Shown here: positions 43,835-52,307 of the stretch, piece by piece
Layout: each line of letters starts with the position of its first letter
Position numbering within the stretch: the stretch's first letter is position 1
NCBI RefSeq assembly: GCF_018398395.1
Contig: NZ_JAHCBF010000003.1
Coordinates: 326,163-390,162 of the forward strand
Direction: 5' to 3'
Source: Croceicoccus gelatinilyticus
Lineage (GTDB): Bacteria; Pseudomonadota; Alphaproteobacteria; Sphingomonadales; Sphingomonadaceae
DNA length: 64,000 bases
Notes under the pieces: model-generated
Told to the model about the DNA's origin: nothing
The model's input: only the letters and a program-made list of their open reading frames with translations
Database searches by the model: none
Position numbers and translations under genes: made by a program

Positions 43835-44920
43835 ATGGCCTCCATAGAGCATCACATGGCGCATCCCGATGTCTCGATCGAGGCGCACATTGGGAAATGC
43901 TGCCAAGCGCTGAGCGATGACCTTGCCGAGCGCACGCCGGTCTATCTCGACCTTCGATTTTGGGTAATTGCCCGCGAGGTCCGCAGCGGCATCCGCACCG
44001 ACCCGCGCGAGAGAAAGCTAGTCCATCATCTAGAGCGACTGGCACACCAAGGTCGCATCTTTTGCCCGATCTCAGCGACGTCATTCTTGGAGCTGATGAA
44101 AATCGGTGATGATGCCCGTCGCCAGGCGACTTTGGAGGTCATCGAGGAATTGAGCTTGGGCGTGTCATTGATGCCCGAGCCGGAGCGAACCGAGGATGAG
44201 CTTGAGGCTGTCATTCACTGGTCGCTTGCACCGAACGCGACAGCCCTGCCGCGCGTGTGGACGCGCCTCGCCTACACCATGGGCAATTTCCATGTGAGCG
44301 ACGATCGATTCCCGCCTGAAACGCAGTTGGCCATCCAAAAGGCGTTCTTCGATCATGTCTGGCAGCAGCCGCTCTCCGCCGTCGCTGGAGGCCTTGATCG
44401 CACCGAATTCGATATGACCCGCGACATGGCCGCGCTGGCCGACAAGCTCAATGAGGGCAATCGTGTCCATCAGGCGGAAATGACATCGTTCGAATCCGTG
44501 CTGTCGGATGAGTTGCGAGGCGTCGCTGAGGTGGCTGAGCCCATTCTTGGGCAGATTATCGCTCGGCTAGGCAATTTCGGACCTGATGTGGAGCGCTCCG
44601 AACAGAACAGCCAAATGGCCGTGAATCTCGTGCACGCCATGCTAGGCGGGGAGCATCGGAGCCGACTGCCGACAATCCATGTGCACGCCTGCCTGAATGC
44701 CCTCTTTCGTTGGGATTATCGCAGCAAGGCGATGACCGGAAATGATCTATTCGATTTTGGCCATGCGGCTGCGGCGCTGGGCTATTGCGATGCGTTTTTC
44801 ACCGAGGCCGGAGTTACCCGGTCTATTAGACATCAGGGGCTCAGGCTCGATCAGCTCTATAGATGCGTGGTGACGAACGATGTCGATCAAGTGCTAAACT
44901 TTCTTCAATCGTTGAATTGA
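43835..44920 (+). CDS. PIN-like domain protein, possible nuclease effector
   Basis: The 361-residue protein opens with VYLDLRFWVIAREV, which resembles the first acidic strand of PIN nucleases (YLDxxxW), then CPISATSFLELMKIGDDARR. Near the C-terminus GNDLFDFGHAAAALGYCDAFFTE has the spacing of the other PIN acidic residues. The middle 150 residues are helical and unfamiliar. PIN domains cut RNA and often act as toxins or phage-defence effectors; no VapB-like antitoxin is beside it. ATG 43835 follows a TTG at 43832; it is preferred. Lower-GC codon use than the left-hand chromosome. Confidence 0.6.
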   Translation: MASIEHHMAHPDVSIEAHIGKCCQALSDDLAERTPVYLDLRFWVIAREVRSGIRTDPRERKLVHHLERLAHQGRIFCPISATSFLELMKIGDDARRQATLEVIEELSLGVSLMPEPERTEDELEAVIHWSLAPNATALPRVWTRLAYTMGNFHVSDDRFPPETQLAIQKAFFDHVWQQPLSAVAGGLDRTEFDMTRDMAALADKLNEGNRVHQAEMTSFESVLSDELRGVAEVAEPILGQIIARLGNFGPDVERSEQNSQMAVNLVHAMLGGEHRSRLPTIHVHACLNALFRWDYRSKAMTGNDLFDFGHAAAALGYCDAFFTEAGVTRSIRHQGLRLDQLYRCVVTNDVDQVLNFLQSLN

Positions 44921-44963
44921 GGCTAGAGCTGCAATCAGGCGATCAAATCAGGGGCGAGTGACG

Positions 44964-45629
44964 ATGTGCCTTGTGGAATCTTGGACGAATATTGATTGGG
45001 CCGCCACCGGGACGATGATGCAAGGTGTGGGAACGCTTGGCGGGGCGGTCGCCGTCTATGCTGCCGCAAGGATGGGCTTGTCAGCTTGGAAGCATCAAAA
45101 GCTGGCAGAGCGGAATCGGGATCAAGCCGAGGTCATCCTGCACGCGGCCTACAACGCGAGGCGTGCGCTGGGATACCTTCGATCGCCATGGATGTCTGGA
45201 GGGGAGCTAGCGGCAGCAGAAGAAAAATTGAACAGCAGTGAGCCGAAATGGCGAAACAGCATCGTCGAGGAAAAGCAAAAGCGTCTCATCACCGCTCAAG
45301 CCTATTACATGCGGGCCAATCAATTGCTCGACGATCGGACGAAGCTAGAGGATTGCCTGCCGATGGCGCGCGCGCTCTTCGGCGAGGACTTGGAAAACGC
45401 GATCGAGACGCTGCACCATCAATTCCATATCGTGCGGACATACGCCGACGCCTACGTTGACGATTACAACGGCACCGACCGCGATTTCACGGTCAAGATT
45501 CGCCGGGCATTGTTTGCCGCCAACAAGCGCACCGCGGGCGAGGAAAACGAGGTGTCGGATGCGATTGACACGTCAATTGCGACCATAGAGGCGATTTGCC
45601 TGCCTTACCTGCGAATGGAAGCGCTATAG
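44964..45629 (+). CDS. Membrane-anchored protein of unknown function
   Basis: The 221-residue protein has one N-terminal hydrophobic helix (TMMQGVGTLGGAVAVYAAARMGL) and then a long charged helical region (HQKLAERNRDQAEVILHAAYNARRAL...) likely to be cytoplasmic. This layout is shared with many accessory-island proteins of unknown role. It is 43 bases after the PIN-like gene on the same strand and may be its partner. ATG 44964 is favoured because AGGGG lies 9 bases before it; a GTG at 44958 is possible. Confidence 0.6.
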   Translation: MCLVESWTNIDWAATGTMMQGVGTLGGAVAVYAAARMGLSAWKHQKLAERNRDQAEVILHAAYNARRALGYLRSPWMSGGELAAAEEKLNSSEPKWRNSIVEEKQKRLITAQAYYMRANQLLDDRTKLEDCLPMARALFGEDLENAIETLHHQFHIVRTYADAYVDDYNGTDRDFTVKIRRALFAANKRTAGEENEVSDAIDTSIATIEAICLPYLRMEAL

Positions 45630-45690
45630 CCTATCTGGAGAAGGGATCGAGCAAGATTCGAGACCGGATAGAAACCAATGGATAGGAATT

Positions 45691-46461
45691 TCATGGGCGT
45701 CCTTGCGGCTCGATCTGAAACTCACAACCGACCGAACGCTCAACCTTTCCCGCTTTTTCAATGCAGCGTTCGAAGGCTTCACGGTTTGCGCTGAAGATGC
45801 GCTGCGCTGCCGCCAATTCTTCCCACGCTTCCGGGTTCTGTGACCGGATCAACCGTATACCCGCTTCCAAAATGGTCGGTTCGCCAACCGCCTTGCGAGC
45901 GATCCTTTCGGGCCATTGCCAGCTTTCGGGCATGGCGCGGGCGATGGTGCCGGGAAGAATCGACCACAGCAGGATGCCGACAACCAACCCCATACTTGCA
46001 AAGTGCGAGGCCTGCCGTTTCTGCTCGGCCTCGGCGCGGACACGCCCCACCATCGCACTGAGCTGCCCGGTTGCGCTGTCGAAGTCCCTACGTCCCTGCC
46101 GGAGCAGGTCGCTGGTATCGCGCAGCATGTCGTGCGAGGCACGCTTGATCTGAACGGCAATGTCTTCCGGCGTCAGCTCGATGGCGGGTTTGTTGCCGAT
46201 GGCTGTCAAACTGTCGGAGACCCGCTCTAGCTGATTGGCCATCTTGCTAAACGTTGCCGTGTAGTCCGGGATCACGATGTCGGCTCGCTCCCTGGCCATG
46301 TTCTGGACGGTATGGCGTACCATTGCCATTTCGCCTTCGAGACGGGCGAAGGCTTCCGTGGCCGGATCGGTTTCCGTCACCGCCTCCGGTTCTGGTTCCG
46401 GGGCTAGCGGTTCCTCGACTTCGAGGTCCAGCTGCACTTCTTCGATATGGTCGTCGTCCAT
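45691..46461 (-). CDS. DUF6118 family protein, linked to relaxase
   Basis: The 256-residue protein begins with a very acidic region (residues 1-35), then a helical coiled region (ERADIVIPDYTATFSKMANQLERVSDSL), one membrane helix near residues 154-170 (ASMGLVVGILLWSILPG) and a C-terminal domain with two Cys. DUF6118 proteins regularly sit downstream of TraA relaxases in sphingomonad plasmids and islands. It is 10 bases after traA, with a good ribosome-binding site (AGGAG), so is probably co-transcribed. Its role in transfer is unknown. Confidence 0.82.
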   Translation of the reverse strand: MDDDHIEEVQLDLEVEEPLAPEPEPEAVTETDPATEAFARLEGEMAMVRHTVQNMARERADIVIPDYTATFSKMANQLERVSDSLTAIGNKPAIELTPEDIAVQIKRASHDMLRDTSDLLRQGRRDFDSATGQLSAMVGRVRAEAEQKRQASHFASMGLVVGILLWSILPGTIARAMPESWQWPERIARKAVGEPTILEAGIRLIRSQNPEAWEELAAAQRIFSANREAFERCIEKAGKVERSVGCEFQIEPQGRP

Positions 46462-46471
46462 GTCGTTTCTC

Positions 46472-49369
46472 CTAAATGCCCATGTCGAAAGCGCGGGTGC
46501 GCTCGCGGGTGAGGGTTGCGGTCAGTTCTTTGGCGATGCTGCGTTCGGGCTTCGGATCGATGCCGAGTTCGCGGGCCTTGCCGCGCAGCAGACCTTCGAC
46601 CTGCGGATCGCGTTCAAGCCCCTTCAACAGTTCGTTCTGCTTGGCCGATACTTGGGCAGCGCCTGCGCGGTCGCCCTGTTGTTCAAGCTGCTTGCGCGCC
46701 GTGCTCAGACCCTGCCAGTCGCTGACAAAGCGCTCGGTTCGCAGCGCCGGATCGGTGCGAACGGCGGCTTCGTGCTGCATGGCGCGCATGGCCTCCTGGC
46801 TGCGTCCGCCTGCGGCCTCTGCGATCAGCGCAGGACGCCGCTCAAGTGCATTAGCGAGATCGGTGGCGGCATGGGGCCGGATCGCGTCGAGGGCCTTTTC
46901 TGCCTTCTCCAGCGCATCCTTCTGGTGCGGGAGAACGGGCAAACCTTGCGCCTGCATCGAGCCGAGATCACCAAGCGCGCGGGCGTAGCGTTCGACCGCG
47001 CGGCGCTGTTCGTTTTGCGTGTTTCCCTGCACCGGCAGCGGCTCAAGCTGTCGGGCCTGCGGACGGAAATTCCCGAAGATGGATTTGGCCTTCTCCGGCA
47101 CTTGCCAAACTATCTCCAAGATTCGCTCGCGGAAGGTGATGCCGCGTAGTTCGGCGAAAGCCTGCTCGGGCTTGTAATCGCCCGCCATGTCCTTCCCGCG
47201 CTCGCGGCTCAGCGTGCGGACAAGTTTCGACTGATCGGCAAAGTCATCGTGGCCATAATGGAGCGCGAGCCCCTCGCGATGGCGCGACATGGCGACATAG
47301 GCGGAATGACTATCCATACCCGGCGTGGCGAGTAGATGGGCACGATCCACCGTGATGCCCTGCGCTTTGTGGATCGTGGCCGCGTAGCCATGATCGATGT
47401 GCGCGTAGTCCTTGGTGTCGAAGGTAACTTCGCGGCCATCATCGGTGCGCACGGCTATTCCTTGTGCGCTAGCCTTCTCCACCGTGCCGAGCGTCCCGTT
47501 CTTCACCCCAAGCCCGCGCTCGTTGCGCAGAAAGATAATACGGTCACCCGATGCGAACTGGCGCTCGCCGCGTGCCGCCTTGATCGCGGCATCTGCACCC
47601 AATGCGCCAGCCTCACGCATCTTTCCGCGCGCCATGTCGTTTAGCTCGCGCGCTTCGTCATTGGTGTGGGTGAGGATGATGCGGCTGTCGTCTGGGGCGG
47701 TCCTCCGTTCCTGATTCCAGCGCTCGATCAGCGCCGTCCGTGCATCCGCGCGCGTGTGGGCGGCATGGACCATGCCGCGTTCCTCGTAGGTGCGGATCGC
47801 TTTGCCGGTTCGGCCTATTGCAAGCTGCCTGGTCGCATCCTGCTGCCATGCGGAAAGCTGGCGGCGAACCTCGCTGATCTCGACCCCTCCTTGGCGTTCG
47901 TGGATTGCCCGGAACGCCGCACCTGCTTCGATGGCCTGAAGCTGCTGCTGGTCGCCTACCAGGATAACCTTCGATCCAGCTTTCGCGGCATGGGACAGTA
48001 CGCGCTCCATTTGGCGTGTGCCGACCATGCCCGCTTCGTCGATGACGAGCACATCCCTGGCGGTGAGTTGCTCGCGTCCTTTGCCCCATTGGTGTTCAAG
48101 GCTGGCGATGGTGCTCGATGCGATGCCGGAACCGTTCTCCAGCCCCTCGGCGGCGATGCCGGACAGGGCTGCGCCGCGCACAGCGTAGCCTGCGCTTTCC
48201 CACGCTTCGCGCGCCACTCCCAGCATCGCGCTCTTGCCGGTTCCCGCATAGCCGACCACGACCGCGAGGCCCTTGCTGTTGGTTGCATGTTCGAATGCAG
48301 ATTTCTGCTCGCCAGAGAGGACCAGGCCGCGCTTGGCCGCGCTGACAAGCGCGGCGTTTCGTTGCACATCATTGACGGCGTGACCGGTGCGCTGCGCCAA
48401 TGCGTCTGCGGCGCGATACAGGCGCTGTTCGGTCTCGATCATTGCCCGAGACGTGAAGCGATCCTGCCCGCGTCCGTCCTTGCCCAGCGCAATCAGGTCG
48501 GGCGATGCGCGCACCGCATTGTAGGCGGCATCGAACTGATCTTTGCCGTCGCTATGCCGGTGAACGAAGGCGGCAAGATCGCGCCTGGTGAAGGTCGCCT
48601 GCTGGTGGGTGATCGCATCCAGCGCCAGCGCCGGGTTGGCGATGATCCGCTCACCATTGCGCTGGGCAATCGCGCGGTGTTCCTCGATACGCTCGGCTTC
48701 CAGTCCACGCCCGCCAATGCGTGAGGCGGCAGGGCCGATCTTGTCCTGCGGCTCCAGCGCAATGCCCTGCGCTTCCAGGCTGCGGTGATCGATCCGCGCA
48801 TCGATGTCGCGTTCCGCCAACGCGCGGTTCACATGATCGGCCCAGCGCTCACGCCATTGCTCGATCAGCGCGGTCTTGTTCCAGTCGCGGACCTTTGCGC
48901 CAAAGCCGTCCTTTGTGACCTCGCGCCCAATTTCCCGCATCGTCAGCATGACATGCGCGTGCGGCTTGGCCTTGCCATCTTCGCCGATATCCCAATGGAC
49001 ATTGAGGTCGGCGATCATGCCCTTCTCGACGAACTCGGCTTTGACGAACTCGCGCGCCAGCTTGATGTTGTCCTTCTTGGGCAGCTCGCGGGGCAGGGCG
49101 AATTCGACCTCGCGGGATAGCTGGGCATCCTTGCGCTTTTCGGCGGCCTCGACTGCGTTCCACAAGGTGGCCCTGTCGGCGAAGGTTTCAGGCGCGCCTT
49201 TTGGCAGCATCACTTCGGAATGAAGAACGCCTGCCTTGTTGGTGAAATCATGGGTTCTGTCGATCCGCTCATCGTGCAGGCGCTCGCCCGCGCGATAGGC
49301 CGCCGCCGCAACGGCGCTGCGTCCGCTCGACCTTCCGATGATCTTTGCGCTGAAGTGAAAGATTGCCAT
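46472..49369 (-). CDS. traA: Ti-type conjugative relaxase TraA (MobQ) with helicase domain
   Basis: The 965-residue protein nicks and unwinds plasmid or element DNA for transfer. The MobQ/MobA-type relaxase domain covers residues 1-230: MAIFHFSAKIIGRSSGRSAV, Tyr25 in AAAAYRAGE as the likely nicking residue, and metal ligands near His125 and in KPHAHVMLT (His137, His139). A RecD-like helicase follows with Walker A GYAGTGKS (373-380), VLVIDEAGMVG, and the GYAATIHKAQGITVDRAH motif. The helical tail is long. It is complete with no frameshift. ATG 49369 is fixed by the family N-terminus. Confidence 0.95.
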   Translation of the reverse strand: MAIFHFSAKIIGRSSGRSAVAAAAYRAGERLHDERIDRTHDFTNKAGVLHSEVMLPKGAPETFADRATLWNAVEAAEKRKDAQLSREVEFALPRELPKKDNIKLAREFVKAEFVEKGMIADLNVHWDIGEDGKAKPHAHVMLTMREIGREVTKDGFGAKVRDWNKTALIEQWRERWADHVNRALAERDIDARIDHRSLEAQGIALEPQDKIGPAASRIGGRGLEAERIEEHRAIAQRNGERIIANPALALDAITHQQATFTRRDLAAFVHRHSDGKDQFDAAYNAVRASPDLIALGKDGRGQDRFTSRAMIETEQRLYRAADALAQRTGHAVNDVQRNAALVSAAKRGLVLSGEQKSAFEHATNSKGLAVVVGYAGTGKSAMLGVAREAWESAGYAVRGAALSGIAAEGLENGSGIASSTIASLEHQWGKGREQLTARDVLVIDEAGMVGTRQMERVLSHAAKAGSKVILVGDQQQLQAIEAGAAFRAIHERQGGVEISEVRRQLSAWQQDATRQLAIGRTGKAIRTYEERGMVHAAHTRADARTALIERWNQERRTAPDDSRIILTHTNDEARELNDMARGKMREAGALGADAAIKAARGERQFASGDRIIFLRNERGLGVKNGTLGTVEKASAQGIAVRTDDGREVTFDTKDYAHIDHGYAATIHKAQGITVDRAHLLATPGMDSHSAYVAMSRHREGLALHYGHDDFADQSKLVRTLSRERGKDMAGDYKPEQAFAELRGITFRERILEIVWQVPEKAKSIFGNFRPQARQLEPLPVQGNTQNEQRRAVERYARALGDLGSMQAQGLPVLPHQKDALEKAEKALDAIRPHAATDLANALERRPALIAEAAGGRSQEAMRAMQHEAAVRTDPALRTERFVSDWQGLSTARKQLEQQGDRAGAAQVSAKQNELLKGLERDPQVEGLLRGKARELGIDPKPERSIAKELTATLTRERTRAFDMGI

Positions 49370-49399
49370 GACGGCAATCCAGTTACACCGCAAAGCCCG

Positions 49400-49426
49400 C
49401 GTCGGCACGACGTATAAGCGCGCCCT
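49400..49426. other. Origin of transfer (oriT), IncQ/Ti-like nic site
   Basis: Between divergent traA and traC lies CGTCG-GCA-CGACG (49400-49412), a perfect hairpin, followed by TATAAGCGCGCCCT (49413-49426). The second part matches the nic core of RSF1010-type MobQ origins (TAAG, nick, TGCGCCCT) in all but one base, and the hairpin stands in the same place as the RSF1010 inverted repeat. The predicted nick is between 49418 and 49419. This pairing of relaxase type, position and motif is strong. Confidence 0.75.
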
Positions 49427-49542
49427 CTCATGATAAAATCCTGATCGGGACTAGGCGGGTTCACACTGTCCCGGCGACCTTACTGCATTGGGAAAGCTCA
49501 CCGATTATCATGGCTCCATCACATCAACGATGGAGACTTCTC

Positions 49543-49848
49543 TTGCGCAAACCCCGCGATTTTGATTCGGAACTGAAGGCGCTTGCCGACAAGGCAAAGC
49601 AGCTAAAGGAGCGCCGCGTACGCGACCTTGGAGCGTTGGTGACGGCAACCGGAGCCGACGCGCTCGATGCCGATATCCTGGCAGGCGCGCTGCTCGACGC
49701 TGCCGCCAATACCGACAAGGCAACCGGGGAGGGCTGGCGCAAACGCGGCGCGGCCTTCTTTCAGCGCAAGCCACGAGACACTGCGAACGGACCTGGCCAG
49801 CAGCCGGAAGGCACTCTCCCGTTCGATGGCGGCGCGGCATCGGCTTGA
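49543..49848 (+). CDS. traC: Conjugal transfer protein TraC-like
   Basis: The 101-residue protein matches small TraC-type proteins of Ti-like transfer regions: RKPRDFDSELKALADKAKQLKERRVRDLGALV and DALDADILAGALLDAA. It is basic at the N-terminus and probably binds oriT DNA as a relaxosome part. TTG 49543 is favoured because GGAG lies 7 bases before it and the family begins here; ATG 49510 would add 11 residues. It overlaps traD by 23 bases. Confidence 0.8.
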   Translation: MRKPRDFDSELKALADKAKQLKERRVRDLGALVTATGADALDADILAGALLDAAANTDKATGEGWRKRGAAFFQRKPRDTANGPGQQPEGTLPFDGGAASA

Positions 49849-50104
49849 GGCGGCAAAGGCACGGACCGACATGCGCGAATGGCAGGTCAAGCGCCGCGAG
49901 CGGACCCGGCAACTGATCGAACTGGGCGGCCTGGTCGCCAAGGCCGATCTGGTCGAGTTGACTGACGATGATCGCGCCGCGCTCTACGGTGCGTTCCTCA
50001 CCGTCGCCGCCAAGCTGCGCGGTCCGGATGGTGCGCAGGCGCTGGTGCTGTTCCGGCGCAAGGGCAAGCGGGCGTTTGAGGCTGAGCAATCGAATGATGG
50101 ATAG
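49826..50104 (+). CDS. traD: Conjugal transfer protein TraD-like
   Basis: The 92-residue protein has the TraD core RRERTRQLIELGGLVAKADL...LYGAFLTVAAKL and a highly basic start. Such proteins accompany TraC beside oriT in Ti-type systems. ATG 49826 lies inside traC. The next gene of a full system, the coupling protein traG, should follow here but is absent; instead the opposite-strand helicase gene ends 28 bases on. Confidence 0.78.
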   Translation: MAARHRLEAAKARTDMREWQVKRRERTRQLIELGGLVAKADLVELTDDDRAALYGAFLTVAAKLRGPDGAQALVLFRRKGKRAFEAEQSNDG

Positions 50105-50132
50105 GGGAGCAGTCCGAACGGCAATTGGTATG

Positions 50133-52307
50133 CTAATCCCGTCCTAAAATTGAGCGGGTCAACTCAGCCAATCCGCTAGCGTCTAGGTGAGCGGACAAGG
50201 CATCTCTTTGCAGCAATTCCTCCGTCAAGTGAGGATGGAATTTCTCGAACAACAGGTTCGGCGAATGCGCAAATAGGTCCACCTCTTTGCCATCTGCCAG
50301 GCCCGAAAGTGCGTTAATCAAATCCGGGCTTTCGTCCTTTCCGAACACTTCGAGAAACCCGTCGTGTGTCTGCACGGTAAAGCCGCTCGCGCGAAGGGCG
50401 AGTGCTAGGGTCGTTGTCCGAACGGAACCCGTTTTCGTCGCTATGACAGCAGCTTTGTCGCTGAGTTGCGCAATCCTTCCGGGGTTAAATTGCAGCTGGC
50501 CGTGATGGCTGCGCGCCTCGTCGAGTAGCTCCAGCGCTGTTGCATCAAGATAGATCGGGCGCTTCTGTCCCTCCAAAACATCGAACATTCGCTCGATCAC
50601 GCGGTCGTGGATGTTGCCAAGGGTCGCCCCAAAAATGGGCGGCACTCCGGCTTTGGCCGGTGCAACCAAAATGACACGATCCCGGTCGAGAACTTCCTGC
50701 ACCAGCCAGCGCCTACCCGAAAAAATGAGAAGCATTCCCGGCGCGATCATGTTGTCGATCGGAAGTGTCCCAAGCTCCTTACCGCCGGAAATCAGCCGGT
50801 ATTCCTCGGGTGTCTGAAATACGGCGTAGAAGCTATAGTGCTCAACCAGCTTCTCGCCATTGGCACCGAGCAAGAGAAGGCCATCGCTGGCTTGCTCAAT
50901 GAGCGCGACCTCGGGTTGCCCGAGTGCTCGCAAGACATCCAGAAACAACTGGGTATCGATCTGGCGGAATGGTCCGCTTTGGCAGAGAATCCCGTATAGT
51001 TGTTGCGCACGTATTCCGCCCCTCTCGGCGATCACCGAGAGGATTTGGTGAACTAGGGTCGAAAGGTGCAGGGCCTCGCGTTGCGGCGGTTCGCACCAGC
51101 CTTCCAAAAGCAATTCGATCATCGCAATGGCCCGCACCATCCCAAGGCGAAGACGATCCGAAAAATTGCTGGTAGGCGTGAGCTTCGCCTCGACTGTGTA
51201 TTGCCGAAGGATGGCTGGCTTGCCCGGTCGCCGCCCTGATCGGCCAAGCCTTTGCCTGAGCGACGCGACGCTGAATGGTGCGCCAATCTGGCCGACACAG
51301 GTCACATCGCCAATGTCGATTCCCAATTCCAGAGTGGAAGTGCAGATGGCAGTCGTCGGCGCAGTACCATCTTTCAGGCGGCGTTCGACGAAGTCTCGAT
51401 GCTCGCGCGATAGGCTGGCGTGGTGAGGGTAAAACTCCTGCGGCAGATGTTCCTTTTCGCAAAGTGCGCGCAACCGATCTGAGTAGATTTCAACTGCCTG
51501 ACGCGCACCGCCAAAGACAAGATTGTCGCTGCCTCTCAGGTGCTCGAATAGGTGCTGCGCAATGGCATCCGTCGCTGAAGGGCCTTCATCGTCCTTGTCA
51601 CCAGCAACGTAGCCCCGGAGCTGAAGCTGCAATTCGGCTGCCCCACCTTCGGCAATGATTTGTTCGACTTCGCCAGGGCTGTCAGGACGAAGATAAACCT
51701 TCGCCAGTTCCATATCTCCGAGTGTGGCCGACAAACCGACCCGGCGAATAGGTCTCTTGAGAGCAATTTCGAGACGCGTGAGAAGCGAACGCATCTGGAT
51801 GCCACGCTCACTGTCGAGGACCGAATGCAATTCATCGAGAATGACTGCGCGCGTTGCGCCAAACAGCCTCGGAATCTCCAATCCGCGTCGAATGAATAGC
51901 GCTTCAAGGGACTCCGGGGTGATAAGCAGCACGCCCCTCGGTCGCTTGGTAGCCTTAGCCTTTACCGATGACGAAACGTCGCCATGCCACGGGGTGATAG
52001 GCATGTCTGTATTGCGACAAATGTCTTCAAGTCGCCGCGCCTGATCGGTGATGAGCGCTTTCAGCGGCGCGACATAGAGAACATCAAATCCGGAGTCCTC
52101 ACTGGGTTCGTCGAGCACCTGCGACAGTAGCGGGAGAAATGCGGCTTCAGTCTTGCCTCCGGCGGTGCTGGCGGCGACAATCAGGTCGCGATTGCCGTCC
52201 ATAAGCACGTGCGTTGCGCGCGCCTGAATATCGCGCAATTCCTTCCAGCCTTGCTGACGAATCCTTTTCTGGATTGGTCGAGCCAGCTTGTCGAACGCCG
52301 TGCTCAC
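50133..52307 (-). CDS. Lhr-like DEAD/DEAH helicase, BrxHI-type
   Basis: The 724-residue superfamily 2 helicase has motif I ASTAGGKT (46-53), motif II DELH (158-161), motif III SATLG, and motif VI LRQRLGRSGRRPGKP, followed by a winged-helix and a beta-rich C-terminal region as in Lhr. Helicases of this kind are named BrxHI in BREX type 2 and 6 loci, where they pair with BrxD. Here the ATG overlaps the stop of the BrxD-like gene (ATGA), so the two are coupled. It is likely to work on DNA in a defence complex. Confidence 0.85.
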   Translation of the reverse strand: MSTAFDKLARPIQKRIRQQGWKELRDIQARATHVLMDGNRDLIVAASTAGGKTEAAFLPLLSQVLDEPSEDSGFDVLYVAPLKALITDQARRLEDICRNTDMPITPWHGDVSSSVKAKATKRPRGVLLITPESLEALFIRRGLEIPRLFGATRAVILDELHSVLDSERGIQMRSLLTRLEIALKRPIRRVGLSATLGDMELAKVYLRPDSPGEVEQIIAEGGAAELQLQLRGYVAGDKDDEGPSATDAIAQHLFEHLRGSDNLVFGGARQAVEIYSDRLRALCEKEHLPQEFYPHHASLSREHRDFVERRLKDGTAPTTAICTSTLELGIDIGDVTCVGQIGAPFSVASLRQRLGRSGRRPGKPAILRQYTVEAKLTPTSNFSDRLRLGMVRAIAMIELLLEGWCEPPQREALHLSTLVHQILSVIAERGGIRAQQLYGILCQSGPFRQIDTQLFLDVLRALGQPEVALIEQASDGLLLLGANGEKLVEHYSFYAVFQTPEEYRLISGGKELGTLPIDNMIAPGMLLIFSGRRWLVQEVLDRDRVILVAPAKAGVPPIFGATLGNIHDRVIERMFDVLEGQKRPIYLDATALELLDEARSHHGQLQFNPGRIAQLSDKAAVIATKTGSVRTTTLALALRASGFTVQTHDGFLEVFGKDESPDLINALSGLADGKEVDLFAHSPNLLFEKFHPHLTEELLQRDALSAHLDASGLAELTRSILGRD

